64,000 nucleotides of DNA, taken from positions 1 to 64,000 of the forward strand of contig JBFXDS010000013.1 in assembly GCA_050180895.1 (NCBI GenBank), read 5' to 3'. Positions within the stretch are counted from its first letter, which is position 1. The number at the start of each line of letters is the position of its first letter. The stretch is from JBGPEQ01 sp050180895. Lineage in GTDB: Bacteria; Pseudomonadota; Alphaproteobacteria; Dongiales; Dongiaceae. The position numbers and the translations under genes are program-made. The notes beneath the pieces are model-generated. The model was not told the origin of the DNA. It saw only the letters and a list, made by a program, of their open reading frames with translations, and searched no databases. Below are positions 25,612 through 35,755 of the stretch, one piece after another.

Positions 25612-26232
25612 ATGAACATCCACCTCCACCACGGCGATTTGCCCGAGGGACTCGACCTCGGCGCCAGCGTCGCAATCGATACGGAGACGATGGGCTTGAA
25701 CCCCCATCGCGACCGCCTGTGCCTGGTGCAGCTGTCCGCGGGCGACGGCAATTGCCATCTGGTCCGCATCCCGCCGTCCCGCAACAGCGCCGGCGATACG
25801 CCCAACCTGAAACGGCTTCTGGCCGATCCGGGCGTCATCAAGCTGTTTCATTTCGGACGCTTCGACATCGCCGCATTGAAGCACGCCTTCGGCATTACGG
25901 CGCGGCCGGTCTATTGCACCAAGACGGCGTCGCGCCTGGTCCGCACCTTCACCGATCGGCATGGGCTCAAGGATCTTTGCAGGGACCTGCTGGGCATCGA
26001 GCTGAAGAAGGAGCAGCAATCGTCGGATTGGGGAGCGCCCGAACTGAGCCAGGAACAGCTGCGGTATGCCGCCTCCGACGTCGTTCATCTGCATGCGCTC
26101 AGGGACAAGCTGGACGAGATGTTGGCCCGCGAAGGCCGCACCGCGCTGGCCCAGGCCTGCTTCGATTTCCTGCCGTCGCGGGCCGAACTGGATCTGGCCG
26201 GATGGGCCGAAATCGATATTTTCGCTCATTGA
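25612..26232 (+). CDS. RNase D-like 3'-5' exonuclease (DEDDy)
   Basis: 206 aa, a stand-alone exonuclease domain without the HRDC domains of full RNase D. DEDDy motifs: Exo I AIDTETMGL (Asp23, Glu25), Exo II HFGRFDIAAL (Asp in FD) and Exo III YAASDVVHL (Tyr and Asp). It may trim tRNA or other RNA 3' ends. It starts 62 bp after tRNA-Leu and may share its transcript. Confidence 0.92.
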   Translation: MNIHLHHGDLPEGLDLGASVAIDTETMGLNPHRDRLCLVQLSAGDGNCHLVRIPPSRNSAGDTPNLKRLLADPGVIKLFHFGRFDIAALKHAFGITARPVYCTKTASRLVRTFTDRHGLKDLCRDLLGIELKKEQQSSDWGAPELSQEQLRYAASDVVHLHALRDKLDEMLAREGRTALAQACFDFLPSRAELDLAGWAEIDIFAH

Positions 26233-26409
26233 TGGTCCACGGCGATCGTCGGTCACATTGACGGTCCGCCACCTGGATGCCTACTTTATGTGACGATTCG
26301 TACGGGTCGACCCCCGGTCGCCCAACCTCGCGCACGAACCGTCTCGGGGAGCGGAACGGGCGCCAGCAACAGCCTGCTGAGGCGTGAACGGAAGCGGGGT
26401 GCAGACACG

Positions 26410-27420
26410 GTGACGGTGGTTGTCAAATCCGGCGCTACCAAGCGCGGCGGCAAACCCAGGCGGCACGACGATCTGGCTGTGGCCAGCCGTGTGCTGCGGC
26501 TCGAGGCCGACGGCATTCGCGCGCTCGCCCACAGCCTGGGCGACAGCTTCGTGCGCGCCATCGACATTCTCTCCGGGCGGACTGGCCGCATCGTCGTCAC
26601 CGGCATGGGGAAAAGCGGGCATGTCGGACGCAAGATCGCGGCAACCCTGGCCTCGACAGGCTCTCCAGCGCTGTTCGTCCATCCGGCCGAGGCCAGTCAT
26701 GGCGATCTCGGCATGGTCGCCGCCGGCGATGCCGTTCTGGCACTGTCCAATTCCGGCGGCACGCCGGAATTGGCCGACATCATCGCCCACACGCGGCGGT
26801 TCCGCATCCCGCTCGTGGCGATCACCGCCGGAATCGGCAGCGCGCTGGCCGATGCGGCCGATGTGACGCTGCTGCTGCCGCGCGCCGACGAAGCCTGCCC
26901 GCTGGGCCTGGCGCCGACGACCTCGACGACGATGACGCTGGCGCTGGGTGACGCCATTGCCATCGCCCTGCTGGAGCGGCAGGGCTTCTCGATGTCGGAC
27001 TTCAAGACCCTGCATCCCGGCGGGCAACTCGGCCGACGGCTCCTGAAGATCGCGGATATCATGCATACCGGTGACCGGCTGCCGCTGGCCGGCCCGGATT
27101 CGCCGATGTCCGACGCCATCCTGGTGATGACGAACAAGAGCTTCGGCTGCATCGGCATCGTCGATGCCGATGGGCGGCTGATGGGGATCATCACCGACGG
27201 CGATCTGCGGCGCCACATGTCATCCGGCCTGCTGCAACAACGCGCCGCCGACGTGATGACTCCGCATCCGAAGACGATCCGTCCGCAGCAGCTTGCCGAA
27301 GAAGCGCTGGCGATGATGAACATGAGCGAGCGCCCCTTCACGGCCCTGTTCGTGGCCGAGGATGAGAGGCCGATCGGCATCGTGCATATCCATGATTGTC
27401 TGCGCGCCGGTGTGGCATGA
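26410..27420 (+). CDS. kdsD: D-arabinose-5-phosphate isomerase
   Basis: 336 aa from the GTG at 26410. Converts ribulose-5-P to arabinose-5-P, the first step toward Kdo of LPS. An SIS domain (GMGKSGHVGRKIAATLASTG; active-site His in EASHGDLGM; LSNSGGTPEL) is followed by two CBS domains. The frame opens at 26290 but the extra 40 residues are basic, low-complexity and absent from relatives, so a GTG at 26410 or 26416 is more likely; the exact start is uncertain. Overlaps lptC by 4 bp. Confidence 0.93.
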   Translation: MTVVVKSGATKRGGKPRRHDDLAVASRVLRLEADGIRALAHSLGDSFVRAIDILSGRTGRIVVTGMGKSGHVGRKIAATLASTGSPALFVHPAEASHGDLGMVAAGDAVLALSNSGGTPELADIIAHTRRFRIPLVAITAGIGSALADAADVTLLLPRADEACPLGLAPTTSTTMTLALGDAIAIALLERQGFSMSDFKTLHPGGQLGRRLLKIADIMHTGDRLPLAGPDSPMSDAILVMTNKSFGCIGIVDADGRLMGIITDGDLRRHMSSGLLQQRAADVMTPHPKTIRPQQLAEEALAMMNMSERPFTALFVAEDERPIGIVHIHDCLRAGVA

Positions 27421-28106
27421 GCGCGGATCCCATCGCCTTGCGGCGGCCAGTACAACCTCTGATCCGCATCGATCCGGCCTCGCCGACACCGACGCCCTTG
27501 CGAGGATACCAGCGATATGGTCGCGGCCCCCGCATTGCCAAGATCGTGCTGCCGCTGCTGGCTCTCGGCGTTGCGGCCCTCGTCATCACCTGGTCTCAGA
27601 TCAATCCGGTGATCCAGCGTCTGCAGATCAGCGAGACGGAACAGGCGCCCGTGGAAATCGATACGATCACCATGGAGAACGCGCGCTTTGCCGGCGTCGA
27701 TGCGCAAGATCGTGCCTTCAACGTCACCGCTGCGCGCGCCATTCAGTCGGCGGAGGACAGCAATCACATCACGCTGCAACAGCCCAAAGCCGATATCGCG
27801 CTGGTCGGCGGCGCCAAGGTCGCCATTCAATCGGACGCCGGCGACCTGCAACGCGACACGCAGATCCTGGACCTGTCCGGATCAGTCACTCTGGTTCACG
27901 ACCGCGGCTATGAGTTCCACACGACGAGCGCTCGCGTCGACCTCGGTGAACGGACGGCAACGGGGGATGCACCGATCGAGGGCCACGGCCCTGACGGCGA
28001 CATCCGCGCCGAGGGCTTCGAGATCGTCGACGGCGGGACGGGCATCATCTTCCGCGGTCGCTCGCGCGCCGTCTTCCAACCGCAGCCGGAGCAGACCGCG
28101 CCATGA
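27417..28106 (+). CDS. lptC: LPS export protein LptC
   Basis: 229 aa bitopic inner-membrane protein linking LptB2FG to LptA. A cytoplasmic N-terminus (about 40 residues) and one TM helix (VLPLLALGVAALVITW, about 44-60) precede a periplasmic beta-jellyroll (about 70-220) with repeated strands such as DLSGSVTLVHDRGYEFHTTS. Start by ATGA overlap with kdsD. LptC is poorly conserved; context supports the call. Confidence 0.88.
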   Translation: MSADPIALRRPVQPLIRIDPASPTPTPLRGYQRYGRGPRIAKIVLPLLALGVAALVITWSQINPVIQRLQISETEQAPVEIDTITMENARFAGVDAQDRAFNVTAARAIQSAEDSNHITLQQPKADIALVGGAKVAIQSDAGDLQRDTQILDLSGSVTLVHDRGYEFHTTSARVDLGERTATGDAPIEGHGPDGDIRAEGFEIVDGGTGIIFRGRSRAVFQPQPEQTAP

Positions 28107-28969
28107 CGAGGACCCGGTCGGAGTGGACTCGCCGGTCGACACTTGTCGCTCTGACGGGCGCTCTCGTCGGGCTGACCGACAGCATCGCGCGCACCGCGGC
28201 CGCGGCGGCCCAGGACCAGCCCGCGACCGCGACGACATCCAATCAGGGCGGCCTGCCGATCGAGATCGAGGCCGACGCCGGCATCGAGTGGCGGCGCAAC
28301 GAGAAGCTTTATATCGCGCGTGGCAACGCGACCGCCAAGCGCGGCGATCTCACCGTCATCGCCGACACGCTGTCGGCCCGATATCGCGAGAAGGCAGGCG
28401 GCGGATCCGAGATCTGGCAGATCGAAGCCGACGGCCATGTGCGGCTGATGTCGCCCGGCCGCACCGTCACCGGCGACCGCGCCGTCTACAATCTGGACCG
28501 GCGGGTTCTCGAGGTCACCGGCGACAATCTCGGAGTCGATACCGGCGAGGAGAAGCTCACCGCCGATCAAAGCCTCGAGTACCAGGACGGGCCTCAGATC
28601 GCCATCGCCCGCGGCAATGCGACGGTGGTCCAGGCCGAACGCCAAGTGCGCGCCGACGTGATGACCGGTCACTTCCAGCGTGGGACCGACGGTCAGTTCG
28701 ACCTCGTCCGCCTGGAAGCGGACGGCACCGTGGAGGTGAAAACGCCGGATACCTACGCCACCAGCGCCAAGGGCGACTACGACCTGACGACCGACATCAT
28801 GACGCTGTCCGGCAACGTCAAGGTCACCAACGCCGGCAATCAGTTCAACGGCGAGTTCGCCGAAGTCAACGTCCGGACCGGAGTCAGCCGCCTGCTCGGC
28901 GACGCCAGCGGCTCGGGCTCGGGCAAGGTGAAGAGTCTGATCATGCCCTCGTCCGAACCGTCGCAGTGA
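28103..28969 (+). CDS. lptA: LPS transport periplasmic protein LptA
   Basis: 288 aa, longer than E. coli LptA (185). A signal-like N-terminus (ALTGALVGLTDSIARTAAAAA) is followed by two OstA/LptA-type beta-taco blocks: IEIEADAGIEWRRNEKLYIA ... and a second around ARGNATVVQAERQVRAD. Forms the periplasmic bridge for LPS. Overlaps lptC by 4 bp; lptB begins 2 bp after its stop. Confidence 0.9.
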   Translation: MTRTRSEWTRRSTLVALTGALVGLTDSIARTAAAAAQDQPATATTSNQGGLPIEIEADAGIEWRRNEKLYIARGNATAKRGDLTVIADTLSARYREKAGGGSEIWQIEADGHVRLMSPGRTVTGDRAVYNLDRRVLEVTGDNLGVDTGEEKLTADQSLEYQDGPQIAIARGNATVVQAERQVRADVMTGHFQRGTDGQFDLVRLEADGTVEVKTPDTYATSAKGDYDLTTDIMTLSGNVKVTNAGNQFNGEFAEVNVRTGVSRLLGDASGSGSGKVKSLIMPSSEPSQ

Positions 28970-28971
28970 TC

Positions 28972-29784
28972 ATGGCCGCCTCCGCCTTACCCAAGGACAA
29001 ACCGAACCTGCGAGTCGCGCGACATGCGCCCGACGACCCGACCGCCAAGATCGCGCCGTTGTCGCCGGGGCTGGTCGCCAACAACTTGGTCAAGCAGTTC
29101 CGCAAGCGGCCCGTGCTGCGCGGCGTCTCGGTGTCGGTGCGGCGGGGCGAAGTCGTGGGTCTGTTGGGGCCGAACGGCGCCGGCAAGACGACCTGCTTCT
29201 ACATCATCACCGGATTGATCAAGGCGGATGACGGCGCCATCGTGCTGGACGGCGTCGACGTGACGGACCTGCCGATGTACCGGCGCGCGCGCCTGGGCAT
29301 CGGCTACCTGCCGCAGGAGGCCTCTGTGTTCCGGGGCCTGACGGTCGAGGAGAATATTCGGGCGGTGCTGGAAATTGCCGAACCGTCGCACAGCCTGCGG
29401 CAGTCGCGGCTGGAGGAACTGCTGTCGGAGTTCTCCATCAGTCATCTGCGCGAGACACCGGCGGTCGCGCTTTCGGGCGGCGAGCGCCGGCGCGTCGAGA
29501 TCGCCCGCGCGCTGGCGTCGCATCCGAACTTCATCCTGCTGGATGAACCGTTCGCCGGCATCGACCCGATCACGGTCGGCGACATCCGATCGCTGGTCAG
29601 CCATCTGAAGGACCGCGGCATCGGCGTCCTGGTCACCGACCACAACGTACGGGACACGTTGGATATCGTTGACCGCGCCTATATCCTCTACGAGGGCAAG
29701 GTCCTGCGCGAGGGACGCCCCTCCGAAATCGTCGACGACGAAACCGTGCGGCGCGTCTATCTCGGCGAAAAGTTCAGTCTCTAG
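28972..29784 (+). CDS. lptB: LPS export ABC transporter ATPase LptB
   Basis: 270 aa. Powers LPS extraction with LptFG. Walker A GPNGAGKTT, Q-loop GYLPQEASVFRGLT, signature LSGGERRR, Walker B FILLDEPFAGIDP and switch His in VTDHNVRDT are intact. A roughly 30-residue N-terminal extension precedes the ABC domain. The ATG at 28972 is chosen; the open frame upstream is a shadow of lptA. Confidence 0.97.
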   Translation: MAASALPKDKPNLRVARHAPDDPTAKIAPLSPGLVANNLVKQFRKRPVLRGVSVSVRRGEVVGLLGPNGAGKTTCFYIITGLIKADDGAIVLDGVDVTDLPMYRRARLGIGYLPQEASVFRGLTVEENIRAVLEIAEPSHSLRQSRLEELLSEFSISHLRETPAVALSGGERRRVEIARALASHPNFILLDEPFAGIDPITVGDIRSLVSHLKDRGIGVLVTDHNVRDTLDIVDRAYILYEGKVLREGRPSEIVDDETVRRVYLGEKFSL

Positions 29785-29798
29785 GGAGTACGGGCGCC

Positions 29799-31313
29799 AT
29801 GGCCGTGCGCCAGCGCATGGATCTGCGGCAGAGCCAGTCGCTGGTGATGACGCCGCAGCTCCAGCAGGCCATCAAGCTGCTGGAACTGTCGAGCCAGGAA
29901 CTCGCCGCCTATGTCGAACGCGAGATCGAACAGAACCCGCTGCTGGAGCGCGACGACGGGATGACCGACAGTGCGGATGCGGCCGTGGAGTCCGGCGAGG
30001 CGACGCCGCAGGCGGCCGGTGCGAGGGAGCCGATGGATGCCAGCGAGTTCGTGGCCTCCGCGACGATGCCCGATGCGCCGGAATCGCCCCTCGATCTCGA
30101 TTACGATAACCTGTGGACAAACGACGCCGAAACCACGGCCGTACCGACGCGCATGGGCAGCGGCGGCCGCAGCGACGGCGACGACGCGGATGGGTCGAGG
30201 ACGCTCGAACAGACGCTGAGTCGCGCGACCAGTCTGCGCGAACACCTGTCGGAGCAAATCAATGTCGACCTGCCGAATCCGAGCGATCGGCTGATTGCGA
30301 TGGCACTGGTCGATCAGATTGACGAAGCCGGCTATGTCGGGAGCGACATCGCCGCGATCGCCGAACGCCTCGGCTGTCCACCGGCGCAGGTCGAATCCAT
30401 ACTGGCGAGGCTTCAGCAGTTCGATCCGCCCGGTCTCTTCGCGCGCGACTTGGCCGAATGCCTCGGCCTGCAGCTTAAGGACCGCAACCGCCTCGATCCG
30501 GCCATGCAGAAGCTGCTGGAGAATCTCGATCTGCTGGCGCAGGGCGAGCGCGAGCGGCTGATGCGTCTGTGCGGCGTCGACGCGGCGGATCTGGCCGACA
30601 TGGTGGCGGAGATCCGCGCCCTGAATCCCAAGCCCGCCGAGATCTTCTCGGCCGCCCCGGTGATGCCGGTTGTTCCCGACATCCTGGTGCGGCGCGCCGC
30701 GGACGGCGGATGGTTCGTCGAGCTGAATCCCGATGCCCTGCCGCGAGTTCTGATCAATGAGAGCTACGTGGCCAGGATCCGCCGCTCGGCCACCGACAAG
30801 GCCGCGCGCGACTTCATCAATGATCGCGTCACGGCCGCCAACTGGCTAGTGCGCGCGCTGCAGCAGCGCGCGACCACGATCCTGAAGGTGGCGGTCGAAA
30901 TCGTTCGTCAGCAGGACGCCTTCTTCCGGCACGGCGTGCAGCAGCTGAAGCCGCTGACCCGGCGCGAGGTCGCCGAATTGATCTCCATGCATGAGAGCAC
31001 CGTCAGCCGGGTGACGACCAACAAATACATCGCGACGCCGCGCGGTCTCTATGAGCTGCGCTACTTCTTCGGCAGCGCCATTGCCGATGCCGAGGGCGGC
31101 CTCGGCCATTCCGCCGAGGCGGTGCGGACGCGGATCAAGCTCCTGATCGGCGCCGAACAGCCGACGGCCGTGCTCTCCGACGACCGGATCGCCGACGTCC
31201 TCCGTGCCGAAGGCATCGACATCGCCCGGCGAACAGTGGCTAAGTATCGGGAATCGCTGCGCATACCTACCTCGTCCCAGCGTCGGCGGGCGAAAGCATT
31301 GCACTTGCGCTGA
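29799..31313 (+). CDS. rpoN: RNA polymerase sigma-54 factor
   Basis: 504 aa. Region I (LRQSQSLVMTPQLQQAIKLL) interacts with enhancer-binding proteins; region II is acidic. The core-binding domain follows (about 130-330), then the HTH with STVSRVTTNKYI and the RpoN box ARRTVAKYRESL (-24 recognition). Directs nitrogen- and other activator-dependent promoters. The lptB-rpoN-hpf-ptsN order is a conserved proteobacterial arrangement. Confidence 0.98.
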   Translation: MAVRQRMDLRQSQSLVMTPQLQQAIKLLELSSQELAAYVEREIEQNPLLERDDGMTDSADAAVESGEATPQAAGAREPMDASEFVASATMPDAPESPLDLDYDNLWTNDAETTAVPTRMGSGGRSDGDDADGSRTLEQTLSRATSLREHLSEQINVDLPNPSDRLIAMALVDQIDEAGYVGSDIAAIAERLGCPPAQVESILARLQQFDPPGLFARDLAECLGLQLKDRNRLDPAMQKLLENLDLLAQGERERLMRLCGVDAADLADMVAEIRALNPKPAEIFSAAPVMPVVPDILVRRAADGGWFVELNPDALPRVLINESYVARIRRSATDKAARDFINDRVTAANWLVRALQQRATTILKVAVEIVRQQDAFFRHGVQQLKPLTRREVAELISMHESTVSRVTTNKYIATPRGLYELRYFFGSAIADAEGGLGHSAEAVRTRIKLLIGAEQPTAVLSDDRIADVLRAEGIDIARRTVAKYRESLRIPTSSQRRRAKALHLR

Positions 31314-31350
31314 GATCGACTAGATGTAAGGGAAATGGGGGTTTACGCGC

Positions 31351-31380
31351 TTGACTCGCCGATGACAGCCCAAATATGTT
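31351..31380 (+). promoter_or_regulatory. Candidate promoter of hpf-ptsN
   Basis: TTGACT (31351-31356), 18-base spacer, TATGTT (31375-31380), in the 145-bp gap before hpf, which otherwise follows rpoN. Would allow stationary-phase or separate expression of hpf. Confidence 0.45.
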
Positions 31381-31458
31381 CGCGCGCCCTCGCCCGGTCG
31401 GGACAAAGCAGCCTAGCGGCACCGAACTCTCCCACGCGGCCATCCGGACAGCAAGGCA

Positions 31459-32034
31459 ATGCAACTCACGGTCAAAGGTAAACACCTCGACATCGGCGAT
31501 GCCTTGAAATCGCATGTCGAGGCCAGCCTGCAGAACGTTTTCGGAAAATATTTCGGCAATCCGATCGAGGCGAATGTCGTGCTGTCGCGCGAGGCCCACC
31601 TCTACCGCGCCCATATCAGCGTTCACATCGGCCGCGGCCTCAGAATGCAAAGCCAAGCCGATGCCGAGGCGCCCTATGCCGCCTTCGATGCAGCCGCCGA
31701 GCATCTGGCCAAGCGACTCCGGCGATACAAGAGGCGGCTGCGCGACCACCACCGCAGCGAACCTCCGGCCACGGAGGTCGGCGCCCAATATATTCTCGCC
31801 GCCGAGACGGATGCCGTAGAGGCGGCGGAAGACAAGAACGGAGCGGCCGTCACCATCGTCGAATCGGTCGATATCCCGACCCTCTCCGTTGAGGAGGCGG
31901 TCATGCGCCTCGACCTCGCCAATGAGGCGGCCATGATGTTCCGCAACCGCACGCATGGCGAGTTCAACATGGTCTATCGACGATCGGATGGAACCATCGG
32001 CTGGGTGGACCCGCGCGCCACACCGGTCGCCTGA
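31459..32034 (+). CDS. hpf: Ribosome hibernation promoting factor, long form
   Basis: 191 aa. The N-terminal S30AE domain (about 1-95, VKGKHLDIGDALKSHVEASL ... RRYKRRLRDHH) binds the 30S decoding site. The C-terminal domain (about 130-185, SVEEAVMRLDLANEAAMMFRN) mediates 30S-30S contact in 100S dimers. Long HPF is the form found outside gammaproteobacteria. Confidence 0.95.
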   Translation: MQLTVKGKHLDIGDALKSHVEASLQNVFGKYFGNPIEANVVLSREAHLYRAHISVHIGRGLRMQSQADAEAPYAAFDAAAEHLAKRLRRYKRRLRDHHRSEPPATEVGAQYILAAETDAVEAAEDKNGAAVTIVESVDIPTLSVEEAVMRLDLANEAAMMFRNRTHGEFNMVYRRSDGTIGWVDPRATPVA

Positions 32035-32062
32035 CGCCGGCGAAACCCAACGCAGAACGAGG

Positions 32063-32533
32063 ATGGCGATGGAGATCGCGGACCTGCTCACGCCGCAAAG
32101 CGTGGTCGCCCGGCTGCGGGCGACCAGCAAGAAGCAGATTCTGCAGGAGCTCGCCAAGCGAGCCGCCGAAACCACCGGCCTGCCCGAGCGCGCCGTCTTC
32201 GACGTGCTGCTCGAGCGCGAGCGGCTCGGCACCACCGGCGTGGGCGACGGCATCGCCATCCCGCACGGCAAGCTGCCGGAGCTGCGGCGCCTGCACGGCC
32301 TTTTCGCGCGGCTGGAGACGCCGGTCGATTTCGATGCGGTCGACGATCAGCCCGTCGACCTGATCTTCCTGCTGCTGGCGCCGGAGACGGCCGGCGCCGA
32401 CCATCTGAAGGCGCTGGCGCGGGTGTCGCGGCTGCTGCGCGACCGGTCGACCTGCGAGAAGCTGCGCGGCGCCGACAAGGCGGACGCGCTCTACGCGTTG
32501 CTGACGGAGTCGCGCGCCAGCCACGCCGCCTGA
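32063..32533 (+). CDS. ptsN: Nitrogen PTS EIIA component
   Basis: 156 aa EIIA-Ntr domain with phosphorylatable His68 (GIAIPHGK) and RLGTTGVGDG just before it. Terminal acceptor of the PTS-Ntr chain, regulating potassium and nitrogen functions. Start MAMEIADLL at 32063 follows ACGAGG; the frame upstream belongs to the hpf shadow. No ptsP or NPr gene is nearby. Confidence 0.96.
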   Translation: MAMEIADLLTPQSVVARLRATSKKQILQELAKRAAETTGLPERAVFDVLLERERLGTTGVGDGIAIPHGKLPELRRLHGLFARLETPVDFDAVDDQPVDLIFLLLAPETAGADHLKALARVSRLLRDRSTCEKLRGADKADALYALLTESRASHAA

Positions 32534-32535
32534 CG

Positions 32536-32751
32536 TCAGTGGACGCTGACCGGCTCGAGGCCGTGCTCGCGCATGGCCGCGAGCGCGGCCTCGAGCGTGG
32601 GCAGGATGCCGATCTGCCGGCCATCGGCGGCGTGGACGGCATAGCCCGCGGAACCGTCCACCATGACCGCCTTGACGTAGGCGACGCCGGCGATCCCGAG
32701 CGCGGCCAGATCGGCCGGCGACAGCTGGCGCAAGCGTTCTGCGAGAGTCAT
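32536..32751 (-). CDS. DUF1150 family protein
   Basis: 71 aa. Opens MTLAERLRQLSPADLAALG and has GVAYVKAVMVDGSAGYAVHA and LPTLEAALAAMREHGLEPVSVH, typical of DUF1150, a small alphaproteobacterial family found beside small heat-shock genes. The start at 32751 is set by a perfect AGGAGG 6 bases upstream. It lies 14 bp after hsp20. Confidence 0.88.
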   Translation of the reverse strand: MTLAERLRQLSPADLAALGIAGVAYVKAVMVDGSAGYAVHAADGRQIGILPTLEAALAAMREHGLEPVSVH

Positions 32752-32765
32752 GTCTGTCCTCCTGA

Positions 32766-33212
32766 TCATCGCGCGGCGACCTTCCCACTGGCCGCAGCGT
32801 CGTCTTGCGTGCGGATCGCGATGGTGCGGACCTCGCCCGCCGTGACGGGCCGGCGAAGCTCGATGGCGAGGATGCCCTTGTCGAGCGCCGCCGAGACTAC
32901 CTCGAGGCCGTCGGCCAGCACGAAGGCGCGCCGGAACTGCCGGGCGGCAATGCCGCGATGCAGGTAGACCCGTTCCGGCTGGTCCGCCTGGCGGCCGCGG
33001 ATGACGAGCTGATTGGCCTCGACCTGGACGGCCAGATCCTCGGGCGCGAACCCTGCCACCGCCAGCACGATGCGAAAACCGCTGTCGCCGATCTGCTCGA
33101 TGTTGAAGGGCGGGTAGCTGTCGCCGGATTGCTTAACGATCCGCTCGACCATGCGGTCGACGTGATCAAATCCGAGGAGCAGCGGATTCGTCGACAAGGC
33201 CAGCCTGCTCAT
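32766..33212 (-). CDS. Small heat-shock protein Hsp20
   Basis: 148 aa with an alpha-crystallin domain (about 35-130: PPFNIEQIGDSGFRIVLAVA, GFAPEDLAVQVEANQLVIRG, C-terminal strand ILAIELRRP). ATP-independent holdase. The start MSRLALSTNPLLLGFDHVDR follows a GGAGGAG site and matches the family; an upstream in-frame start adds 17 unrelated residues. Operon with the DUF1150 gene. Confidence 0.93.
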   Translation of the reverse strand: MSRLALSTNPLLLGFDHVDRMVERIVKQSGDSYPPFNIEQIGDSGFRIVLAVAGFAPEDLAVQVEANQLVIRGRQADQPERVYLHRGIAARQFRRAFVLADGLEVVSAALDKGILAIELRRPVTAGEVRTIAIRTQDDAAASGKVAAR

Positions 33213-33347
33213 TTCCGGGCTCCTCCTCCGAGCGAGCGCCTGAAGATATTCATCCCCGCGCAACCCCGGGAACGGCCGGCCCTCGCCGGCGCCGACAGTT
33301 CTCTATTTGGGCAACCGCACCCGGCAGATCAAGGGAACGGCCAGGGC

Positions 33348-34532
<1,185 letters not shown>

Positions 34533-34575
34533 GGCCCCTACTCCCAAGACGCGATATCGGCTTGCATGACCACGG

Positions 34576-34658
34576 TGCGTCCTTCGACAAGCTCAGGATG
34601 AGGAACATTCTTGGTGGCACGAAGAAAAACCCTCATCCTGAGCTTGTCGAAGGACGCA
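34576..34658. repeat. 83-bp palindromic element, copy 3
   Basis: Perfect 27-bp arms at 34576-34602 and 34632-34658. The core TTCTTGGTGGCACGAAGAA is in the opposite orientation to copies 2, 4 and 5. It sits between tdh (stop 28 bp away) and kbl (start 43 bp away). The left flank TTGCATGACCACGG fits the family flank YTGCA plus 9 bases. Confidence 0.9.
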
Positions 34659-34686
34659 CATCGTCCCTCCCAAACGCCCATCAGCG

Positions 34687-35721
34687 CTACTCCCAGCTCA
34701 GCACGACCTTGCCGCATTGGCCGGAGGCCATGAGCTCGAAGCCGGCGAGATAGTCGTCCATCGGCAGGCGGTGGGTGAGGACGGGGCGGAGGTCGAGGCC
34801 GCCGAGCACCATCTGGGTCATCTTGTACCAGGTCTCGAACATCTCGCGGCCGTAGATGCCCTTGATGGTGACGCCCTTGAAGATGACCTGGTCCCAATCG
34901 ATGCGGGTGTCCGAGGGCAGGATGCCGAGCAGGGCGACGCGGCCGCCGTGATACATGTGGTGCAGCATGTCGTTGAAGGCCTGCGGATTGCCGGACATCT
35001 CCAGGCCGATGTCGAAGCCCTCGCGGATCTCCTGCGCCTTCATGGCGGCGGCGAGAGTCTCGCGCTTGACGTTGACGATGTGCGTCGCGCCCATCTTGGC
35101 GGCGAGGTCAAGGCGGTAGTCGTTGACGTCGGTGACGACGACGTGGCGGGCGCCGAGATAGCGGCAGATGCCGGCGGCGATGATGCCGATGGGGCCGGCG
35201 CCGGTGATCAGCACGTCCTCGCCGACGATGTCGAACGACAGGGCGCAGTGGGCGGCGTTGCCGTAGGGATCGAAGAAGGCGGCGATCTCCGACGGGATCT
35301 GCGGCGGGATCAGCCACAGGTTCTGGGCGGGCACGGCGACGTATTCGGCGAAGGCGCCGTTGACGTTGACGCCGATGCCGCGCGTGTGCGTGCAGAGGTG
35401 GCGGCGGCCGGCGCGGCAGTTGCGGCACTGGCCGCAGGTGAGGTGGCCCTCGGCCGAGACGCGGTCGCCGAGCTGATAGTTGTCGACGCCCGGGCCCATC
35501 TCGACGATGCGGCCGACGAACTCGTGGCCGATGACGAGGCCGGGCGCGATGGTGCGCCGGGACCACTCGTCCCATTTGTAGATGTGCAGGTCGGTGCCGC
35601 AGATGGCGGCCTTCTCGACCTCGATGAGCACCTCATTCGTGCCGGGCGACGGCTTGGGCACCTGCTCCATCCAGATGCCCGGCTCGGGCTTGCGCTTCAC
35701 CAGCGCCTTCATGGTCGCCAT
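34687..35721 (-). CDS. tdh: L-threonine 3-dehydrogenase
   Basis: 344 aa zinc-dependent medium-chain dehydrogenase: threonine + NAD+ to 2-amino-3-ketobutyrate. Catalytic zinc ligands Cys41, His66, Glu67; structural zinc Cys96, 99, 102, 110 (CGQCRNCRAGRRHLC); NAD motif GAGPIG. Product is handed to Kbl. GGAG site before the ATG. Confidence 0.98.
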   Translation of the reverse strand: MATMKALVKRKPEPGIWMEQVPKPSPGTNEVLIEVEKAAICGTDLHIYKWDEWSRRTIAPGLVIGHEFVGRIVEMGPGVDNYQLGDRVSAEGHLTCGQCRNCRAGRRHLCTHTRGIGVNVNGAFAEYVAVPAQNLWLIPPQIPSEIAAFFDPYGNAAHCALSFDIVGEDVLITGAGPIGIIAAGICRYLGARHVVVTDVNDYRLDLAAKMGATHIVNVKRETLAAAMKAQEIREGFDIGLEMSGNPQAFNDMLHHMYHGGRVALLGILPSDTRIDWDQVIFKGVTIKGIYGREMFETWYKMTQMVLGGLDLRPVLTHRLPMDDYLAGFELMASGQCGKVVLSWE

Positions 35722-35755
35722 CGGCTGCTCCGGTTACTGGTCCTGGCGGACGACC

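Noticed and set aside
26290..26409. Longer N-terminus of KdsD
   Set aside because: Arg/Ser/Gly-rich, not family-like, and would make the protein about 40 residues longer than relatives.
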